Positions 60,426 to 64,000 of a stretch of 64,000 bases of DNA are shown in pieces (position 1 is the first letter of the stretch; every line of letters starts with the position of its first letter). Location of the stretch: the NCBI RefSeq assembly GCF_012927405.1, contig NZ_JABBGM010000004.1:341876-405875 (forward strand), written 5' to 3'. Source of the DNA: Novosphingobium olei (GTDB taxonomy: Bacteria; Pseudomonadota; Alphaproteobacteria; Sphingomonadales; Sphingomonadaceae). The position numbers were made by a program, and so were the translations under genes. The notes beneath the pieces were generated by a model. The model had not been told where the DNA came from. It was given only the letters and a program-made list of their open reading frames with translations, and did not search any database.

Positions 60426-61324
60426 GCCGCCAGCTCCTCGGGCTGAGGTTGCTGGGCGTGCATCCAGTCGGCTGCGGCCTGTGCCTTGCTTGCGGCGGTG
60501 AAGATGGCGCGAGGGTCGTCCTTCAGCACGCGCAACCACGATGCCACGTATGCGGCATGATCGGCGCGCGGATGGTGGGCGATCCCGAGGTCGGCGAGCA
60601 CAAACGAAGCTGTCAGTTCGGCGCAGATCTCCTCAATCGCCAGACTGTCGCGCTTGAACCTCTCGGCAAAATTGCGGTCGAGCCTGTGCTTTGCGCCCGT
60701 AGCGTGGCCGGCTTCGTGCAGAAGGGTGCCCATCTGCGCCGATGCATCCCGGAACGTCGAAAAGGCTGGCATGAAGATGTGATCGAGATCGATCCGGTAG
60801 TGCGCATCATAGGCGCCCTCGGTGATCGGGATCTTGAGGGCCGCGACGAAAGCTTCGGCGTGCTCGAACCGCTCGCTCTCGGGCAATACCGCGACAGGAG
60901 CGGGTTCATAGCCCTCGACCTGTGCGAGGTTGAACACGGTGAAGGCCCGGGCGAACATGCGGCCGGGGCCGGCTTCGCCGTCGTCATGATCATCGTCGGC
61001 GCGTGATGCGGTCTGCTTCCAGAACACGACGGTGGTTCCGCGTTCCCCCTTGCGGACCTGTGCGCCGAGCGCTGCCCACTGGCGATAGGTCCCCCAAAGA
61101 CCACTGGAATAGCTGCTAGCTTCAGCGGCAATCCAGAGCGCCAGCACATTGACACCGCGATAGCGACGGCGGGAGGTGACGTTCTGCGGCCTCGTCGTGG
61201 CAGCGCCATCATGGTGCCAGGGCATGCGCCAGTCGCCTGCGCCTGCTTCGATGGCGGAGACAATCTCGGTGGTGATGCGCGAATAGACGTCAGCTCGCGG
61301 CGTCGCAGGGTGGGATCGGAACAT
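60422..61324 (-). CDS. ardC: ArdC-like antirestriction protein with zincin domain
   Basis: A 300-residue ArdC/TraC1-type protein. N-terminal ssDNA-binding domain (RADVYSRITTEIVSAIEAGA ... DWRMPWH ... RRYRGVNVLALWIAA), C-terminal zincin with HEAGH (203-207) and EEICAE (about 231-236) as third ligand. It protects incoming ssDNA from restriction. The ATG at 61324 has GGAGACCGCC; a GTG four codons earlier is less likely. It shares the leading region with ssb. Confidence 0.9.
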   Translation of the reverse strand: MFRSHPATPRADVYSRITTEIVSAIEAGAGDWRMPWHHDGAATTRPQNVTSRRRYRGVNVLALWIAAEASSYSSGLWGTYRQWAALGAQVRKGERGTTVVFWKQTASRADDDHDDGEAGPGRMFARAFTVFNLAQVEGYEPAPVAVLPESERFEHAEAFVAALKIPITEGAYDAHYRIDLDHIFMPAFSTFRDASAQMGTLLHEAGHATGAKHRLDRNFAERFKRDSLAIEEICAELTASFVLADLGIAHHPRADHAAYVASWLRVLKDDPRAIFTAASKAQAAADWMHAQQPQPEELAA

Positions 61325-61367
61325 GGCGGTCTCCACGTCGGGCGGAGGGAAACTCTCTTCCGCTCCT

Positions 61368-63593
61368 TCAGCCCGTCACCCGAAAACCAGCCTCCTCTTC
61401 CTCTCCCGCCATGCCGCTATGAGGTGTGGCGGCACCGGGCGCGATCTGCTCGAGGAGACGCTCGATCCTTGCCACCTCGGCCTGAAGCGTTACCCGCTGC
61501 GGTTCTGGAAGCCGCTTCTCGCGCAGCAAAAGCCGCGCCTCGTCAGCTCCGCGCTGCCAGGCCGGGCGATGCCGTTCGACAATACAGGCGTTGGGGCAGC
61601 GGACCGGCTCGCACATGGCGATCATTGGTCCGGTGGCACCCGGTTCCGAAATCCGGTTGAGGCAAAGGGCCGTTGCCGGATCAAAGAAGCAATCGGCCAG
61701 CGGGCCGACATGCAATGTCCGCGCGAGACTGCCGAGCATCGTGCGCAGGCGTGGCCGGTCGGCAATCATGGCGGGTAGCGGCGCCAACTCGTGGCCAACA
61801 GTATCGAGTGCGGCTCCGATCCTGTTCGCGGCAGGTCCGCCAAGACGCGCACCACCCTGCCGCTCGTCGAAGTAGACGAGGATATCGTCGATCTGCCCAA
61901 GCGCGCGTTGGGCTTCGATTTCTCCCCGAAATCCGGACCGGCTGCTGCCGGCATAGCCTTCGAACGCCGCAACGCTGGCGTGCTTGTACTGGATCATGCC
62001 GGCAATCGTCCCAAAGGGCCGGTTGGCGATGTGCCAGGCGATGGTCCGGCGAAACTGGCGAGTGGTCAGGCGCCAGGGCGCGCCATTGGGTCCGACAGGG
62101 ATGATCGGTGCCTGCGCCGTTCCGAACCGGTCGTTGAGATGATCGCGATACCGGTTGAGTTGCCGGACGATCTCGGCAGAAATGTGCGTCTTGGTGTTGG
62201 CCCGAAGCGCGAGGACCGGCCACAAGGTCGTTGTTCCGCGCGCTTGCCCCGCCCGCGCGGAAAGCCGTTCGAGGACGGCGATGGCTTCGGCGACCGGCGC
62301 GATCGTGACCCACTCGGTCTCCTCGCCGCCCCCGCGCTTGCCCTTGTAGGCGGTGGACTTGATGCGATGCCGCAAGATCGCACCGTCTTCTGCTCTGGTG
62401 ATGGACAGGCATCCCCGCTTCATCGCCTGGATCTCGCTATCTCGCATGCCTGAGAGATAGGCACAAACGACGTAGGCTGCCGACTGCAGCATGACCTCTT
62501 CGAGAGCCAGGACCTTGGCGTCGAAGCGGGTGCGCCAGGGCAGGCCGGTATCGGGATCGGCCGAAATGGGCGTATCCATCCCGCCGATCTCGGTGCCGAG
62601 TTCTGCAATGGCGGCGGCGATGAGGTCCGGCGCGCCGGTGGTGAGGCCAAGGTGCATGGCAGGTTCGGCCTGCGCATCGATGCCGGCATGGAGGTGAATC
62701 AGGTGGTAGTTGATCGGCGGCGTGACTTCGCCGCTTTGCGGATCTGTCCGCGTTGTGCCGTTGTGTGGGGTGGTCCAGATCGGAACCCCGCGCCGTTGTC
62801 GCCGCAAGGCGGCAATATAGGTGTTGAGGCGTTTGCGTTGCCGCGACCGTCGATCAGCATGATCAAGACCCGCCTCAGCGGCAACCAAACGGTCTCGCGT
62901 TGCTTCGAGGCGATCGAGTTCCGCCCGCGCGGCGAGGATGTCATCTGCATAGCAGGTCACGTAGCGCAGCGACCAGGCGAGCAGCGGGGTGATGATCGGT
63001 TCCGGAATGCGCGGCGTCCGGTTCTCTCCGGCGATATGCTTTGCTCCCGCCACCGAAAACGGGCTGCGCCCGGGCCATGGCTCAAAGGACAGGCACGCAG
63101 TCGGCAGATGGTGCCGCAACTCATGCAGGTCGAAGATTATCCGCAGCAGCGCTGCCGCCGCAACCGGACGCTGTCCGGCAAGGCGCAAAGAGCAGGCGTA
63201 GCGATCGGCCAAGGCCTGATCGACCCGGCCGAGATCGAAACGACCCAGCTGAGCCTTTACGAAGTCGAAAAAGCGCAAGGTCCGGTTGGCCTCGCCGCGC
63301 ACTCCCGCCGGCTCAAGCCGAGAACGGTGCCCGGGCAAATCGACATTGAGCCGCGCATGGAGAATCTGGCGCAGGGCATCGGCGATGGATGGGTCGTCGA
63401 TACCGTCAAAATGTACCGTGATATGGCAGCGCCGGGCGTTGTCGCGAAACACGCCGGGAGCCAGATCCCAGACCGGATCGCCGTATCGCGAGATATGCGC
63501 GCGATCGAAGCCGGGGCGCAGCGGTGCGGACAGGAGCACCGGGAGGGCATCACGTTCATCGCAGCCCTCCGCCAGAACCTGGAGGGCGGTCAT
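61368..63593 (-). CDS. Large tyrosine recombinase/integrase
   Basis: A 741-residue site-specific recombinase of the tyrosine family. Catalytic-domain features: Arg in LSGMRDSEIQAMKRGC (about 383), LTTRQFRRTIAWHI (box with Arg), and KHASVAAFEGY with His and the Tyr nucleophile (about 545). The long C-terminal tail carries several cysteines (CEPVRCPNAC). Size is about twice that of a phage integrase. Start overlaps the next gene's stop (ATGA), so it works with that partner. Target site is unknown and no att core was identified in the window. Confidence 0.82.
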   Translation of the reverse strand: MTALQVLAEGCDERDALPVLLSAPLRPGFDRAHISRYGDPVWDLAPGVFRDNARRCHITVHFDGIDDPSIADALRQILHARLNVDLPGHRSRLEPAGVRGEANRTLRFFDFVKAQLGRFDLGRVDQALADRYACSLRLAGQRPVAAAALLRIIFDLHELRHHLPTACLSFEPWPGRSPFSVAGAKHIAGENRTPRIPEPIITPLLAWSLRYVTCYADDILAARAELDRLEATRDRLVAAEAGLDHADRRSRQRKRLNTYIAALRRQRRGVPIWTTPHNGTTRTDPQSGEVTPPINYHLIHLHAGIDAQAEPAMHLGLTTGAPDLIAAAIAELGTEIGGMDTPISADPDTGLPWRTRFDAKVLALEEVMLQSAAYVVCAYLSGMRDSEIQAMKRGCLSITRAEDGAILRHRIKSTAYKGKRGGGEETEWVTIAPVAEAIAVLERLSARAGQARGTTTLWPVLALRANTKTHISAEIVRQLNRYRDHLNDRFGTAQAPIIPVGPNGAPWRLTTRQFRRTIAWHIANRPFGTIAGMIQYKHASVAAFEGYAGSSRSGFRGEIEAQRALGQIDDILVYFDERQGGARLGGPAANRIGAALDTVGHELAPLPAMIADRPRLRTMLGSLARTLHVGPLADCFFDPATALCLNRISEPGATGPMIAMCEPVRCPNACIVERHRPAWQRGADEARLLLREKRLPEPQRVTLQAEVARIERLLEQIAPGAATPHSGMAGEEEEAGFRVTG

Positions 63594-64000
63594 GCGCGGG
63601 CCTCGGGCGGCAGATAGACCGTGGGAGGTTCGGCCGCGACCTGCACCCGGGCCCTTGCCACAACGTCGTCGCCGAAGGCAGGCAGGATCTGCTGAACAAT
63701 CCGGTCACGGGCATGGCCGAACTTGGCTGCCCAGTCGGCCGCGCTCAGGCCGGCTCGCTGATCATCGACGAAGGAGAGGAACGCGAGGATGGCGGGAAGC
63801 TTGCGCGCGGTGATGACCGCGTTGCGACAATCTAGGCACCCCCAGAACGGCGTGGGACACGCGGTACCGGCAGATGTAAAGGGACTGGAATAGAAGTTGC
63901 CGCAGCTGGCAAGCCAGACGTCCTGTTCGCCGTCGAGAAGTGCGCGCGAGACGCCTTCATCATCCGGCGCGGGGCTCGCCAACGCGCCGCGCAGACGCTC
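63590..64000 (-). CDS. Integrase-partner protein, partial (start outside window)
   Basis: The frame is open from 63590 to the right edge; the true start lies beyond it. The visible ~136 residues are soluble with a short Cys-rich segment (GTACPTPFWGCLDCRNAVIT). Such genes often precede large tyrosine recombinases in integrase modules with two or three overlapping genes. The protein itself is not recognised beyond this context. Confidence 0.6.
   Translation of the reverse strand, partial: ERLRGALASPAPDDEGVSRALLDGEQDVWLASCGNFYSSPFTSAGTACPTPFWGCLDCRNAVITARKLPAILAFLSFVDDQRAGLSAADWAAKFGHARDRIVQQILPAFGDDVVARARVQVAAEPPTVYLPPEARA

Noticed and set aside
61368..64000. att site core near the integrase
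   Set aside because: No tRNA 3' end or matched direct repeat is visible in the window; it may lie beyond 64000.

Overview
The window is GC-rich DNA from an alphaproteobacterium, most likely a sphingomonad (Novosphingobium, Sphingobium, Sphingomonas or a relative). The clues are an F-type (MPF-F) transfer operon preceded by a divergent XRE-like regulator and an AlpA-like regulator, a MobF relaxase, and a set of small plasmid proteins (DUF5818-, DUF6961-, DUF6437-, DUF6915- and DUF6878-like) that I associate with sphingomonad plasmids and ICEs. The whole window reads as part of one large conjugative element. A tyrosine recombinase lies at the right edge; no replication or partition gene is visible, so plasmid and ICE cannot be told apart here.

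Layout. (1) 1-10.6 kb: copper cargo. It holds copD (cut by the left edge), copA with YHS and heavy-metal-binding domains, a DUF2933 peptide, cueR, two small Met/Cys-rich exported proteins, and a cusC-cusB-cusA-cusF-like efflux operon. (2) 10.9-14.6 kb: an OLD-family ATPase/TOPRIM nuclease and a UvrD-like helicase, a Gabija-type (gajA/gajB-like) pair. (3) 14.8-15.6 kb: AlpA and XRE regulators. (4) 15.9-33.9 kb: a nearly gapless transfer operon traA-L-E-K-B-dsbC-V-C-(orf)-trbI-(S26 peptidase)-W-U-trbC-N-F-H-G. (5) 34.4-47.1 kb: a defence island on the minus strand. It holds a four-gene ubiquitin-like conjugation operon (BilABCD type), a three-gene operon (sigma-70-like factor, orphan protein, and a 1142-aa fusion of ImmA/IrrE-type peptidase, UvrD helicase and RecB/Cas4-like Fe-S nuclease), and a type I restriction system with HsdM fused to half a specificity subunit. 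(6) 47.5-49.4 kb: an S24/LexA-like repressor with clear operators, then small genes. (7) 49.5-55.1 kb: traI relaxase-helicase, traD coupling protein and a ribbon-helix-helix accessory protein. (8) 55.2-64 kb: a probable oriT followed by a leading region with ssb, DUF genes, an ArdC-like antirestriction protein and an integrase. Nearly all of these genes point back toward the oriT.

How it fits together. If the T-strand enters the recipient with the 55-61 kb side first, the minus-strand genes there are on the correct template to be expressed from single-stranded DNA. Two structured repeats, upstream of ssb and of the DUF2493 gene, share three sequence blocks and a small hairpin with the same GCA loop, and could be single-strand promoters of the Frpo/ssi kind. 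The S24 repressor operators share 15 of 16 bases with a site upstream of traA, which suggests that SOS-type repressor cleavage controls transfer. The best candidate for an undescribed system is the sigma / orphan / ImmA-UvrD-FeS operon at 37.3-42.2 kb, next to the Bil operon.
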